Positions 50,536 to 62,187 of a DNA stretch of 64,000 nt are shown one piece after another. Source of the stretch: Utricularia gibba (Eukaryota; Streptophyta; Magnoliopsida; Lamiales; Lentibulariaceae); the NCBI GenBank assembly GCA_002189035.1, contig NEEC01000016.1, positions 1,426,001 to 1,490,000 on the forward strand. The letters run 5' to 3'. The notes below the pieces were generated by a model that was not told the origin of the DNA, ran no database searches, and worked only from the letters and a program-made list of their open reading frames with translations. The position numbers and the translations under genes were made by a program. How positions within the stretch are numbered: position 1 is the stretch's first letter; every line of letters starts with the position of its first letter.

Positions 50536-53500
50536 ATGCCGGTTTGGTGGAGTAGAAGATATGGGAGGAGCAAGGATTCAGCTTCCGTTGATGGAAGGAA
50601 CAAGGGGAGGGAAAACGATGATGGTAAAACCAGGAGCTTTGATGAGGCTTTACTGCAGCCGCCATCAAGGAATTCGCCGCGTAAAAGCACGGACCACTCG
50701 CCGATTGGAAGGGAATTAGGGAGCAGGAATTTATCTGGGTTTTCTGGGTTTGATTCGTCTTCGTCGTTAGATATGCCTCTTCCTTTGCCTAGGCCGTCGG
50801 AGTCGCCAAATGATCATGCCCATGGTCCCGGATCCGGATCCGGGACTGCATCTGTTTCAAGTGTCAGTTCATCTGGGTCCTATGATGATCACGCTCATGG
50901 TGGTGCTGATCATCCAGTTTATAGGTTTGATTTAAATTGGATCCTTTGGTTTATGTTGGAACTTGTTTCTCTTATATTTAGAATTGCAAGTTTATGCTCA
51001 AATCTTAGCCGAGGTCTCCTTTTTTTGCTGTTGAAGGTGTGCTCTGCCTTATATATATGAATTATTCTTAGTTTTCGTCTCGGAAACATGTTTCCGAGGC
51101 ACAGGTTGGAGGTTCTTTTCGAGATTTTCCCCTTCCCTACACTGCTTGGAAAATGAATGATCAATCTTGGACTTTGTTTTACTTCGTTTTGATGGTCCTA
51201 TTCCTGTTTCCCTTAAGAGGTTTCTTTTGGTGTTCGCTGGTTACTTTTCTGCTTGTTAAGCTAAATTTGAGGGGTGCTTGCCGTATTGATTTTTTTTGGC
51301 AGAGGAAACGCTGAGACCATCTGTCCGGTGATAGTAAACCGTGATCCAGGTTCGAGATGTAGTTCGTCTGCAACTTCGCCACTTAGTGTCCGACTTAGAG
51401 CTATCAATTCAGAATCTCCAACCGCAAAGCCTGAAGAGGGGAAGAGTGAGCTTCATAAGCTGCCCCTTCCACCTGGTTCTCCAACAAGCCCAGCAATTTT
51501 TCAACCCTCAAAATGGACAAAGGGAAGACTTTTGGGAAAAGGCACTTATGGTCATGTTTATCTGGCCTTCAACAAGTAATGCAAGATGCCTAGACTTTAA
51601 TTATATTTATGACAATTTTCTTTATCACTGAGAAGCAGTTTTTTTCATCCGCTCTTACTGCCTAGACTTGTGTGTATGCGTTTAGTTGCTGCGACATTTG
51701 ATGGTTGTTTGTAAGTTTTGATTTTGCATCTCTTAAAATATGTGGCAGTGACAATGGGCAAATGTGTGCAATAAAGGAAGTTAAAGTTGTTTCAGATGAT
51801 CAATCTTCGAAAGAATCTCTTAGACAGCTCAACCAGGTCTTCCTTTCTTCTCGAAATGTTCATTTTTTAAGCGATCTCTGTTCTCAAGTGTTTACTGTTT
51901 CTAGGAATATATTGATGTTCCTGTTTACCCCTTGTCGTGCTGATGCTTTCTAATGGTTTGCTCAGGAAATATCATTGCTTCGATGCTTTTCTCATCCAAA
52001 TATTGTTAGATACTACGGCAGTGACCTGGTATGCGATGCTTTTAGTCATTTCATTCATTCCGTTCGCACAGAAAGTACTGGATTCTTTGCTCATCTATTA
52101 AGCTTTTCTGTATCTCTTTCTAGAGTGAAGAGACGCTGTCCGTGTATTTGGAATACGTTTCTGGAGGTTCCATCCATAAACTATTACAAGAATACGGCCC
52201 CTTCAGAGAGCCTGTCATACAGAACTATACTCGACAGATTCTTTCAGGTCTAGCTTACTTGCATGGTCGCCATACAGTTCATCGGTAACTTTTAGTTCCA
52301 GTGGCCACCTCTGATGCTGTTGTTGTAACATCATTCCATTCTTCTGACATACCTCATCTCTCATCTCCAGGGACATCAAAGGAGCAAATATTTTAGTAGA
52401 TCCTAATGGTGAAATAAAACTTGCAGACTTTGGCATGGCAAAACATGTATGTTGCCTGTTTCAAATAGCGCTTTCGCCTCATGGTTGCCAGATTCGTAAT
52501 ATTTTTGCATCACCATCTTCAGTCACTGTAGTTTAAAGAGAAGTGCTTGAGTAGTTTTCACACAGTTTATTGATCTTCTTGCAGACGGCTTCCGCTTCCT
52601 CAATGCTTTCATTCAAGGGAAGTCCATACTGGATGGCACCTGAGGTTTTCCTCACTCACCCCCTCACATCTGTTGAAGATGATTTTCCTAAGAACAATGT
52701 CCGACAGTGTGTGTGTTCTGCATAGATTGTTTTGAACAAAGCTGGATACAGTCTTGCTGTGGATATCTGGAGCTTGGGATGCACCATTCTTGAAATGGCT
52801 ACCTCGAAGCCACCTTGGAGCCAATTCGAAGGGGTTAGCGTCCTCGATTCTTGCTCCTCGGATGTCGAAACAAGGCTGATGTATCGTTTTTCATGTATCA
52901 GGTTGCTGCTATATTCAAGATCGGAAACAGCAAGGATCTTCCCGACATCCCTGATCGGCTGTCTGCTGATGCCAAGGACTTTATAAAGCTGTGTTTGCAG
53001 CGGGAGCCATCTTCCCGGCCGCCAGCTTCTCAACTCCTGTGCCATCGCTTCGTCACAAACCAGAGCATGGTACGAGGAAGCACTCTCCCTGTGTCACGAG
53101 AGGTATCGCCTCATCCCTTCGATGGAGGTTCCACGCCGGTGAGTACGACCAACACCAATAAGCAACAGAACCTTTCTCCTGCTTGTTTTCAATGCTTTCT
53201 GCTCAATTGCAATGCAGCCTATTCTGGAGATGCATTCAGGCCGTGGTAGAAGAAGCTCCTTCGAAAGAGAAGATGCAGCAATGCTTCGAGCGCCAAGAAC
53301 CTTAATCAGCCCAAGGTATGTGTTTTTTCTCTGCGCAGTGCTGATGCGCCATTGAAACTTATGATGCCACCACTTCAGGGATAACGCAAGAACCATAACC
53401 TCACTACCCGTATCGCCATCCTCGAGTCCATTACGGAACAATGGAGCTCAAAATGGGGACTTTTTCCTCACACCACCGCACCCATCTTACACTGCACCTG

Positions 53501-53643
53501 GGAACAGTGACCATTTTTATGTTATCAACAACATTTCCCCACTGAGGCGCCCCAACTCCAGAAACTTGTTCGAACCCCGGGTGGAGAACCCCCTGTTCAG
53601 GCCCCGGGAACTCGCCATATCTCCTACAAGAACACTTAGATGA
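50536..53643 (+). CDS. MAP kinase kinase kinase, MAPKKK3/YODA type
   Basis: Cytosolic Ser/Thr kinase at the top of a MAPK cascade; the closest known relatives (MAPKKK3/5, YODA) signal in immunity and stomatal or embryo development. Eleven exons: 50536-50924, 51303-51575, 51749-51836, 51966-52028, 52124-52284, 52371-52446, 52585-52644, 52726-52833, 52902-53138, 53218-53315, 53379-53643; phases agree; about 605 residues. Start MPVWWSRR is the subgroup's N-terminus. Kinase domain: glycine loop [18 protein letters not shown]-type Lys in CAIKEVKV; alpha-C Glu in EISLLR; catalytic loop [13 protein letters not shown] in LADFGMAKH; activation segment to [31 protein letters not shown]. Long Ser/Pro-rich regions flank the domain. 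No break seen. Confidence 0.95.
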
Positions 53644-54359
53644 GCTCCCCATAACGGGGAAACAGGCATCCTGGTAATAAAGATCAACCATGACCCATTT
53701 CTCAGTAGCTTTTACATGCTTTATGACCGTATTTTTCCAACTTCTTCCATGGCAGATGATGGATGCTAGCTTTCTCATTGCAACTGCAGCCATGGATACG
53801 ATACGATACACCTTTTCTTCCACTGCTTGGAGTTATGCTTGTGTCTTTTGTAAAAGATTGGAGATACAGCCACGGAATTTGTTAGTAGAGAGGAGGTCAT
53901 CCTTCGTGACCCAAGGATGCTCTGTTTCAGTATCTGTATCCATATATTTGTGTGTATTTCTGAGATCCCACGTCGGTTAGGGACCAAATGTAACTCTGTT
54001 TATAGCAGCTGTTCAATGGCACATCGGCTCTCGTATATTCTGCAACCCATTGGAGCTCAATGACGAATGCTGTGGCACATCGCCCATCACACTGTGACTT
54101 CGGACCGGTGTTACCACTCACCTGCCATTGCCAGGAAGCTCATGAACAGCGCACGCAACATCTGTAAAAGCGCATCTTACCCACACCGGGAAAAATAAAC
54201 CTGCCCACCATGTTGTTTCTGGAGGAGAGGAGCTCGTTTTCAATCATCTGAAACATCTACCGTATGATTATTACATAAATGCGAGGATTTCCTCTATAGT
54301 ACCATAACACTCATTATAAATTGGAAGCCCTTGCAACAGAAACAGCGTGAGAAGAAGCC

Positions 54360-55978
54360 ATGGAGGTGTACTCAGTCATGTGTGCTCTCATCGTCTTCTT
54401 CGTGATTTCTTTGGTTTGGGTTAAGAAACGCCATCCCTGCTCCGCCGCAAGCTGCCGGATCACGTCCCTTCACCGGTCATCTTCACATCCTTGGGGGAGG
54501 CAGCAATGAGCTACCGCACGTCAAGTTAAGTTCCTTAGCCGATGTTCATGGCCCAATTTTCACTCTCAACCTCGGCCTCCGCCGCGCCGTTGTGGTGAGC
54601 AGCTTCGAGCTAGCTAAAGAACTGTTCACCGTGCATGATCGGAAGATATCCTCCAGGGCCGGGATTAGAGCCATAAAAATCTTGAGTCATGACTACACCA
54701 TGTTCGGCTTCACCCCCTACGGCGTGTACTGGAGACATCTCCGCAAGCTCGCCACGATAGAGCTTCTCTCAAATCGCCGGATAGAGGAGATGCGTCCGAT
54801 TCGAGAGTCAGAAATAAAGGCAGCTATCAAGCAGCTCCATGACCGCATCTCTTCAGAAGGCAAACCAGTAGACATGAAGGAGTGGCTCCAAGACCTTAAT
54901 TTCATTGTGATCCTGACGGTGGTTGCCGGAAAAAAGTTGGATCCTGTCGAGAAGCTGCAGTTTATCCAAATTGTGAAGGATTTTTTAAAGCTTTCTGGCA
55001 CGTTTGTTGCTGGGGATGCCATTGGTGCTCTCGATTGGCTGGATTTGGGAGGCTACGAGAAGAGAATGAAGAAAACTGCCAGGCAACTGGATGTAATTGT
55101 GGGACGGTTGTTGTCGGAGGCGGAACTGCGACGGAATAAATATTCCGATGAGGATCACCCTCGGAGTTTCATGGATGTGCTGCTGTCTGTTTTACCATCA
55201 ACGCAACTTCAGTCCACTAAAGATGCTCATGCGATCATTAGAGCCACTTGTGAGGCATGTTTTCTGCTAACTCTATTTCTTCTGATATCTTCATATACTA
55301 ATTGTAAGATAAGTGATGCCATTCATTCTTTATATTGAGCTTCAGAGCATGATACTTGGAGGATCAGACACAACCTCGGTCACGTTGACATGGGCTATCT
55401 CTCTGCTACTAAATCATCCAACCACATTGAAAACCGCACAGGAAGAACTAGACAGCAGAATCGGTAGAAACCGACTGGTAAACGAATCAGACTTGCAAGA
55501 TCTCGTTTATCTCCGAGCCATTGCCAAAGAGACTCTCAGGCTATACCCCGCCGCCCCATTGGGTTCTCCCTGCGAATTCACCGAGGACTGTGCCGTGGGG
55601 GGCTTCCGCATTCGAAAAGGGACATGGTTGATCGTCAATATCTGGAAGTTGCAAAGGGATCCCAGGTGCTGGCCGGAGGCGCCATCGGAGTTTAAACCAG
55701 AGAGATTTCTCGGAGAAGGAAAGAAAGCCGACGTTATGGGGCAAGATTTCGAGCTCATTCCGTTCGGGGCCGGGAGGAGAATATGTGTGGGCATGAACAT
55801 GGGTTTGCAGATGGTCCTTACAGTGCTTGCCACTTTGCTGCATGCCTTTGAGATCAGGACCGCCGACGATGAGCCGGTGGACATGAGCGAGAGCTCTGGA
55901 TCGACGAACCCTAAAGCCACGCCCATCAGTGTTGTTCTCAAGCCAAGACTGGCTCATCATGCCTACATGAGCATGTAA
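54360..55978 (+). CDS. Cytochrome P450, CYP82-like, N-terminal frame break
   Basis: ER-anchored haem monooxygenase; CYP82 enzymes act in specialised metabolism (terpenoids, alkaloids, coumarins), substrate here unknown. Exon 1 is 54360-55254 and exon 2 is 55346-55978. Visible: hydrophobic anchor MEVYSVMCALIVFFVISLVW; the proline hinge IPAPPQAAG; WRHLRKLA (C-helix); I-helix ILGGSDTTSVTLTW with the oxygen-binding AGG/GGSDTT pattern; the ExxR in KETLRL; PERF-type KPERFLG; and haem loop PFGAGRRICVG. The intron has GC rather than GT at its donor (GAG|GC), with an AG acceptor; phase 0 agrees with the family's intron position. After KKR (54429-54432) there is one base too many (or two too few) before IPAPPQ, so the anchor and catalytic part are out of frame: recent lesion or sequence error. 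Confidence 0.85.
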
Positions 55979-57339
55979 TAATGCAGTCACTACTTCCAAT
56001 AAGGAATACTTTATATCCAGAAATATTCACTTTATTTTAGATTTATTGTTTAACTCAATTTTTTTTTTTGCAATAATTTTTTTTCAAAATTTATTTATAA
56101 AACCATGATAATTCATAATTTATTTTAAATTTTACTATTTTTTGAAATTCACCCCTCCATCCACACTATTTGATAAAATTGACGCGATTAGTTTTCAATA
56201 TTTAATTAAAAATACACAACTGATTCTCATTGATATATTTAGTTTCCAAAATTTGGCATATTGAAAATTTTTAATCTCTAACTTTTAACATATCGAACAT
56301 ATTTAATTTTCATTTTTTAGCTTAATTATTTTATCTTCATTATTTAAATAATAGTTATAATTATTATATAATACTTAAAAATCAAATATATTTAATATCT
56401 ATTGTTTAATAGTTTGATAAAATTCATTTCTATTTTTTTGTTATCATCCACCACTGGCAACACCCCTGCCGCCCACCACCTTTTCATCAGTTTAAATAAT
56501 GAAAATTATTTGTCTCGATTTTAAAACAGGTAGATCAATTATAAATGGTTTTGAAATAATGGAAATTAAGCTACTGTTTTCGTGGACGAATTATATTATT
56601 TTGGTAAAGAGTAGTAGATATTGTTGCCATGTTCCCATTTTTCGAACCACAAGGAGAACTCATTTGCTATGATTACGTTTATTAATTAAATTTAGTTGAG
56701 GATTAAGTTGTGTATTGATATATTGGAATGGGCCTAGCTCTGGAAACTTGGGCCAAAAGCTTACTGGGTTTAAGACATGGGAATGGGCCCGTGTATCAAT
56801 CACTATGTCCTTTTTTTTTTTTTTAATTGTCGTAGGGTTTGGTTTCTTTTATTTGCCACTTTATCGTGCGTCTGCGCCCAATCTTCTTCTTCGTTTTAGC
56901 TCTCGCACATCTGTGAAGGTAAATCTTCCATTCTTGGTGCGGTGTGCATGTTTCTTGTTGCTTTTCTATCCACTAAAGTTTCATTGTTAGTTTCCTTCTG
57001 GAGTGTTGTTGATTCTTTTGAGGCTGGCTGTCAGGTGCTAGGTGTTTCATCATTTTTTGTTGTTTTTTTGAGTTGTGTACTCTCTGGAGAGCAAATGGAA
57101 TGTGCTTTATGTTGAATTCTTGCAATTGAATTGTTGGGTTTCTACTTTCTTGTGTAAAGAGGTTAAGAGCATTTTGTGCTTGTTGCGAGTGATTTGTTCC
57201 TGTGTTTTTATCTCTCGTAGCTGGTGTTTTTGGTGCTCAAATGCTTTTATTTGTTGTTAGTTGGAGTGCTGCTTTTTTAACTGTAATGATTCTCGGAAGT
57301 GCGAATTAATGTTATCTTTATCATGATGTTGAAATGCAG
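55979..57339. other. Spacer plus BTF3 leader exon and intron
   Basis: AT-rich to about 56700 with no gene. A GC-richer stretch ending TCTGTGAAG before GTAAATC (about 56920) looks like the 5' UTR exon of BTF3, with a leader intron running to the AG directly before the ATG at 57340. Inference from splice-like motifs. Confidence 0.5.
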
Positions 57340-58314
57340 ATGAACGTGGAGAAGCTAATGAAGATGGCTGGTTCGGTGCGTACGGGTGGGAAGGGTACCG
57401 TTAGAAGGTTTGAATTACAGAAAGAGAGATTTTGTCTGAGACTCATTGCTTCAAACTAGCTAGTATTCAATACGCAATTTTTTGAGGCATGCAGAAAGAA
57501 GAAGGCAGTTCATAAGACGACCACCACAGATGACAAGAGGCTTCAAAGCACACTGAAGAGAATAGGGGTGAACGCTATTCCTGCCATTGAAGAAGTTAAT
57601 ATTTTCAAGGAGGATGTTGTTATCCAGTTTATAAACCCCAAGGGTATGCTCTCTACATGGCTTCTTTTCAGTGGTTTTAACCTTGCGTTTGCTGATTTAT
57701 CTGCCTTCTCCGTTTCCTTAAACAGTGCAAGCTTCCATTCCAGCAAATACCTGGGTTGTGAGTGGAACTCCACAGAACAAGAGTATGTTTCACATTCCCT
57801 TCCATCTGCGTATACCTTTTTTCTCAACCAGGATTTTGCGCATCTTCCTGATGATTGATTTCGCCTGTTCTCCTCGTTTTGAGCACTTGTGTGTTAGTTG
57901 GCAGATGGTTTTATGATTGGGTAGATGGGAAGACTGATATACATGACCTCTTTACTTATTGGATTATGTTACCATGAATTAATTTTTGTTATTCTATGGC
58001 TGCATTCAGAACTGCAAGACATTCTTCCCCAAATTATCAACCAATTGGGTATGCGTTCCTTTCCATCCTTCTCTCTTTCTCTTTCTGAGCTTCTTCACGA
58101 GTACCATCTACCAAATGCACGTGCAGGGCCTGATAACTTGGAGAATCTGAAGAGGTTGGCTGAGCAGTTCCAGAAGCAGATCCCTACTACTGGAAGCGGT
58201 GCAGGCACCGCTGCTGCTGGGGCGCCCGAAGGTGACGATGATGATGAGGTGCCTGAGCTTGTGGCCGGACAGACATTCGAGGCTGCTGCCGAGGAGGAGC
58301 AGAAACATAGTTAG
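57340..58314 (+). CDS. BTF3: BTF3, nascent polypeptide-associated complex beta subunit
   Basis: Pairs with NAC-alpha at the ribosome exit to shield nascent chains and prevent mis-targeting to the ER; also named basal transcription factor 3. Five exons (57340-57407, 57495-57643, 57726-57782, 58010-58048, 58127-58314), consistent phases, 166 residues, the usual plant length. Visible: [20 protein letters not shown] with the basic ribosome-binding stretch [10 protein letters not shown]; the NAC domain [33 protein letters not shown] and TWVVSG; then [17 protein letters not shown]. The C-terminal tail is acidic ([18 protein letters not shown]). The ATG directly follows the AG of a leader intron. 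Confidence 0.96.
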
Positions 58315-59020
58315 TGAGGTTCCCTGTTCAGTCAACTGTCATGCTCCAGCCCACACTTTCAGATTTGAGTTCCTCTGCGCTTTGAATTGTTAACAATGCC
58401 CGAGATTAAACCCCTCGTTCTCTTTTTTGCTTCATATCTGCCACTCGGTTACTTCTTCGTATAGTATTCCCTAAAATTACACAATTTTTAGATAAATAAA
58501 ATCGAATAATAAAAATATAAAACTAAATATCGAATTGTAGTTGAATCTAATACCTAGGCTATCTTTGGTATATCTTCTTAAAAAGTATCTTTCGAAAAAA
58601 CAATTTAAAAAAATAAAAAAATAAGATTTTACAACATAAGAAGAAGTGTTCCTGAATATTTTTCATAAAACTCGGGATTTCGATTGGATTCAATCCAAAT
58701 TCATAATTTTTTGAATTTGGAATTCAGTAATTTTTGTAAATTTAAATAATTAATTTCATTTTTTTATAACATATTCATAATGAATTAACCTAGTTTAATT
58801 CATTATAAAGGAAATTCAACTTAAAATCAAATGCAAAATGTAGTATGGATTAACCCGATTTGAAAACAGTACGCATTCCACATACATAGTGGAGGAGTAG
58901 AATGAGGGTGTTTCAGAACAATGTGCAGATTGAGTACAAAGAAGAGCCTGAGGCAGTGCTAGCTCTCTGCTTCTTAAAAGACATGCTGCTGCTACTACTA
59001 CATGGCGAGCAAATGGGTGT
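58315..59020. other. Convergent 3' region of BTF3 and the BTB gene
   Basis: 3' UTRs of the two convergent genes separated by about 400 AT-rich bases. Nothing else recognised. Confidence 0.5.
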
Positions 59021-60706
59021 CTAGGATCCAGAAGGAAGGGACGAATGCGATCCTCTGGGAAGGGATCTGCGCCACCAAACCTGGAATGCTTTGCTTAGAT
59101 TCGGACAGTCGGTGCTGGTTTTGGAAACACGGTGGAACCATTCCATGAACAACGCATCCTGTTCCTTCAAGGGGAGTGTAAGCAGCCCCTGCCCGATGGA
59201 CTCCTCCAAGCTGTCCATGTCAAGTCCCTTTTTGCATCTTTGTAGCCAGCTGAAGTCACACAGCATAGGCCCGAACCATGTGTGGAACAGACGGGATCTT
59301 GTCTCCGACCGGCAGTGCAGCTTCCGATCACCTATCGCAATGAACAGCAAGGCTGAAACACGGCTCAGTGCATACCGTACCATTGGAGATAAACTCTTGT
59401 GAATCCTCAGAAGTTCCTGCTGACTTGACCACAGATCCACGAACCCTTCAGCCATCTGGTGATCCAGGAGGATGTCGAGTAGCCAACTGATGTCGTCCAT
59501 GTGTTTCGAGATGTATCCCAGCAAGGGCCTATCCTTCTCCTTTCTTGAAGTAGACGTATCACCATCATGTGCCTCTATCAGACGGCCTGTTAGAGAAGCC
59601 AGAGACAATCTGCAAGCTTTGATTATGTCCTGGCCCAGATCAGCGTAGCTCTTCTCGTAGACTGAGCTTTTACCAAGGAGGCCTTTAACCAGAGACTTCA
59701 CCTCATTCCTGGCATGGATGTTACTGCTTCCAGTTATGGAACAAACAAGGTTTTGGGTCAGTGTCTGTTGGGAGTAGACAGCATCGTGGGAAGCAAGTCG
59801 ATCTAAGATGGCTATAGATTCATCATCTTCATAACTAAATCTTCCAAACGATTCCTTCAGCTTCTCCTCTTCCTCTTCAGTCCATGGTACTGCATCAAGG
59901 TATCTCAAGCACGCAGAGACTCCTCTGCCAAACTTGATGCCGGAAGAGACCTGCCAATGCAAGGGACAGTGTTCGCTCAAGAGAATCACATGGAGCAAAT
60001 CAGATACATGCGGATGTCGATTTTCTAAGCATGAGCAGAGCAAAACGAGAATGCTAGCACTAAATAATCTAACCAGTAAACAACACCAATGAGTGCAAAG
60101 AACGAGCTTTCTCCATCGCCCCAAGCGTGATCTAACCAGTAGAAGAACGAAGAACAGGAAGAGTAGTACCTCTAGAATGTTGATAGCTCTGAAAACCCCA
60201 AGCTTCTGAAGCTTCTTCGGAATATCTTCCTCGAACATGAGCTCAATTGTTTCACGAAATTCAGTCAAATTCTCCACGTCGGCCACCTCAATCCTGCATA
60301 CACTGCTTGAATTGTTGGCCTTGGAGGCAATCAAATCACCGAAAATTGGGCTGCTTGCAGCCAAGACCTTCGATCCCAGCTCCAGAACCAAGGATTCCCC
60401 ATTCTTCCCCCTCGCATTCAACCTCACGTCAAAATTCCTCGATGCAGCCGGTTTTAGGGCACTAATTTGGTGATCAGGAGGTACAATGGGCGACTTGGTA
60501 CGCGTTAGGTTTTGGTGCATTTCTTGGGTAACCGCCACCGGGTGATCCGAAATTGGGGAAACTCGGCCTGGGGAGAGGATCCGTCTCGCAAACGGCGGCC
60601 GTAACTGCTGCTGGCTCTGGGGCGAGGATAATGACCCCTCGAGGGTCTTTTTACCTCTGGCAGATGAAGACACGGAGCCCGATGGAGGAAAACAGTCGGG
60701 GCTCAT
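59021..60706 (-). CDS. BTB/POZ domain protein (AT1G63850/AT3G50780-like)
   Basis: Plant BTB/POZ proteins of this group are probable substrate adaptors for CUL3 ubiquitin ligases; no target is known to me. Two exons: 60706-60170 and 59950-59021, phase 0 intron of 219 bases with GT-AG, about 488 residues. The frame also stays open through the intron, so a naive reading merges it; homology (INILEV then SSGIKFGRGVSACLRYLDAV) shows the splice. BTB region: FDVRLNARGKNGESLVLELG, VLAASSPIFGDLI, FRETIELMF. Then a conserved WTEEEEEKLKESFGRF and a long helical C-terminal region. I chose MSPDCFPPSG as start because residues upstream are unusual (His/Arg-rich), but the ORF continues upstream, so the start is uncertain. 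Confidence 0.85.
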   Translation of the reverse strand: MSPDCFPPSGSVSSSARGKKTLEGSLSSPQSQQQLRPPFARRILSPGRVSPISDHPVAVTQEMHQNLTRTKSPIVPPDHQISALKPAASRNFDVRLNARGKNGESLVLELGSKVLAASSPIFGDLIASKANNSSSVCRIEVADVENLTEFRETIELMFEEDIPKKLQKLGVFRAINILEVLLFLFFVLLLVRSRLGRWRKLVLCTHWCCLLVRLFSASILVLLCSCLENRHPHVSDLLHVILLSEHCPLHWQVSSGIKFGRGVSACLRYLDAVPWTEEEEEKLKESFGRFSYEDDESIAILDRLASHDAVYSQQTLTQNLVCSITGSSNIHARNEVKSLVKGLLGKSSVYEKSYADLGQDIIKACRLSLASLTGRLIEAHDGDTSTSRKEKDRPLLGYISKHMDDISWLLDILLDHQMAEGFVDLWSSQQELLRIHKSLSPMVRYALSRVSALLFIAIGDRKLHCRSETRSRLFHTWFGPMLCDFSWLQRCKKGLDMDSLEESIGQGLLTLPLKEQDALFMEWFHRVSKTSTDCPNLSKAFQVWWRRSLPRGSHSSLPSGS

Positions 60707-61347
60707 CGGCGGAGAGAAGGTGCAGCACCAGTGACGCCGCCGCTGAACGGGGCGGTGGCGGTGGCAGCGATGCGCGTTGGGATGCTTGGGATCAGGCATG
60801 GAAATGTAAGTTGAGCAAGCCTCTGTGTTGGTAGAAAGGTAAGATCTTCCCCTACACAAGAAATTGGAGTTACGGAGTAAGGACAAGCTAAGTTTCCCAT
60901 ACCCGATGCTTGCCTATCTGTGTTGACATATAACCCATAGTAGCAGTGCTGGTGAAATATATCAAAGATGCTAACTTTGTCATTTCCCTGCCAGCCCTCC
61001 CCCTCTACCTGAAAGATTCCGATGGGGTCGGGTTTATCCACCAGAGCGAGCTACTACTCTTACTTTTCTTGAGCGTCATCAAGTTAACTTGGAGAAGATG
61101 GGGAGAAGCTTTTTGTCGGCACAAATGTAGCAAATTCGTTTTAGAAATTGGATTTCAGTAGTCAGTCTCTAAACTATGGAGATATCTCGGCAATAATGAG
61201 GAGTTAATCTTAGCAATCAGACAACTAACCGCGGGCGGTGTGGCCCGGGCCATTAATGTCCACCCATTGAAGTTTCTCCTTGCGACTTCACAGCGATAAA
61301 TGATCAAGAAGCGTTTCCGGATCAACTTCATGCCCAAGACTCTGAAC
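60707..61347. other. Divergent promoter region
   Basis: Lies between the minus-strand BTB gene and the plus-strand glycine-rich protein gene, so both promoters should be here. I see no clear TATA pair. Confidence 0.4.
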
Positions 61348-61824
61348 ATGGATGTTTCCAAATCACTTCCCCTTTCCGGGGTTTTCTTAGTGGTTGCGCT
61401 CCTCGTTTCTGCAAGAGACTTGGCACAAACCTCGAACTCCAACACTGGTAACTCGATTGACTGACTCGTGTATCAAAGTGTTCCTTTATTCTTGTTTTTC
61501 TGTGCTTTTCAATGTTTGCTGATGTTTTGGTTCACTGGGGCGAAGTTGACCATGTTGAGGGCTCAGAGGCCACGGGTAGTGGCGGCTGCAAACGGGTGCA
61601 GCGGTGGCCGCGGTGGCAGTGCTAGCGGCGGTGCCGGTGGAAGATGCGGTCCGAATGGCTGCAGCGGTGGTGCCGGCGGAGGAAGCGGTGGCGGAGGAGG
61701 AGGCGGCGGCGGTGGCGGTGGCGGAGGCGGAGGAGGAGGCGATTACTGTGACTGCTGTGACAGCAGCGCGTGTAAGTGTTGTTCCGTAGCAGTGGATACT
61801 GAAACTGAGGAGCCGATGAACTGA
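61348..61824 (+). CDS. Secreted glycine/cysteine-rich protein (GRP family)
   Basis: Small cell-wall or extracellular protein of the plant GRP type; role unknown. Exon 1 (61348-61447) encodes a signal peptide (MDVSKSLPLSGVFLVVALLV) followed by ARDLAQTSN, like the start of GRP family proteins, and ends at a GT. The second part, to 61824, has NGCSGGRGG and GRCGPNGCSGG, a run of about 19 Gly, then a cysteine-rich tail DYCDCCDSSACKCCS and VDTETEEPMN, like the Cys-rich ends of GRP-3-like proteins. The acceptor is uncertain: the obvious AG sites near 61526 and 61569 give the wrong frame after a phase-1 donor, so either another site is used or one base is wrong. The C-terminal part is also open on its own from 61468. 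Confidence 0.65.
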
Positions 61825-62187
61825 TGCAGGCTTTGCTTGAAGAAGCTCGAGATATCCACATCTCTCTGTAATTGTCGTCCAAATAAAAACTCAACGGTGG
61901 CATTTGGAGTGCAATTCTTGTGCTCTGTCCTCACTCCTCAATTTTAATTATATTAAATCATATTTAGAAGGGGATCCATATAGATTTTTATATTATCATT
62001 TTGATTTTTTTTTAAAAATATTAGATGAATTTACTTTTATAACTATAGCTTTTTCAATTCACTAAAAAATATCAAAACCCTATCACAAGAAATATATCAT
62101 TTTTAAACCTTTTTTTAAGCAACCACAGTGAATAAACGTATTTTCAAAGATTTATATTTTTTAGACACTCATATGTATTATTGTGAG

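Noticed and set aside
52656-53045. Minus-strand ORF across the kinase gene
   Set aside because: Spans exon-intron borders of the MAPKKK gene and has no recognisable domain.
55507-55941. Minus-strand ORFs opposite the P450 second exon
   Set aside because: Shadows of the haem-binding exon read on the other strand.
59021-60886. One continuous 621-codon reading of the BTB gene
   Set aside because: The frame happens to stay open through a 219-base intron, but the translated middle (LLFLFFVLLL...) is not conserved and clean GT-AG sites rejoin the family sequence.
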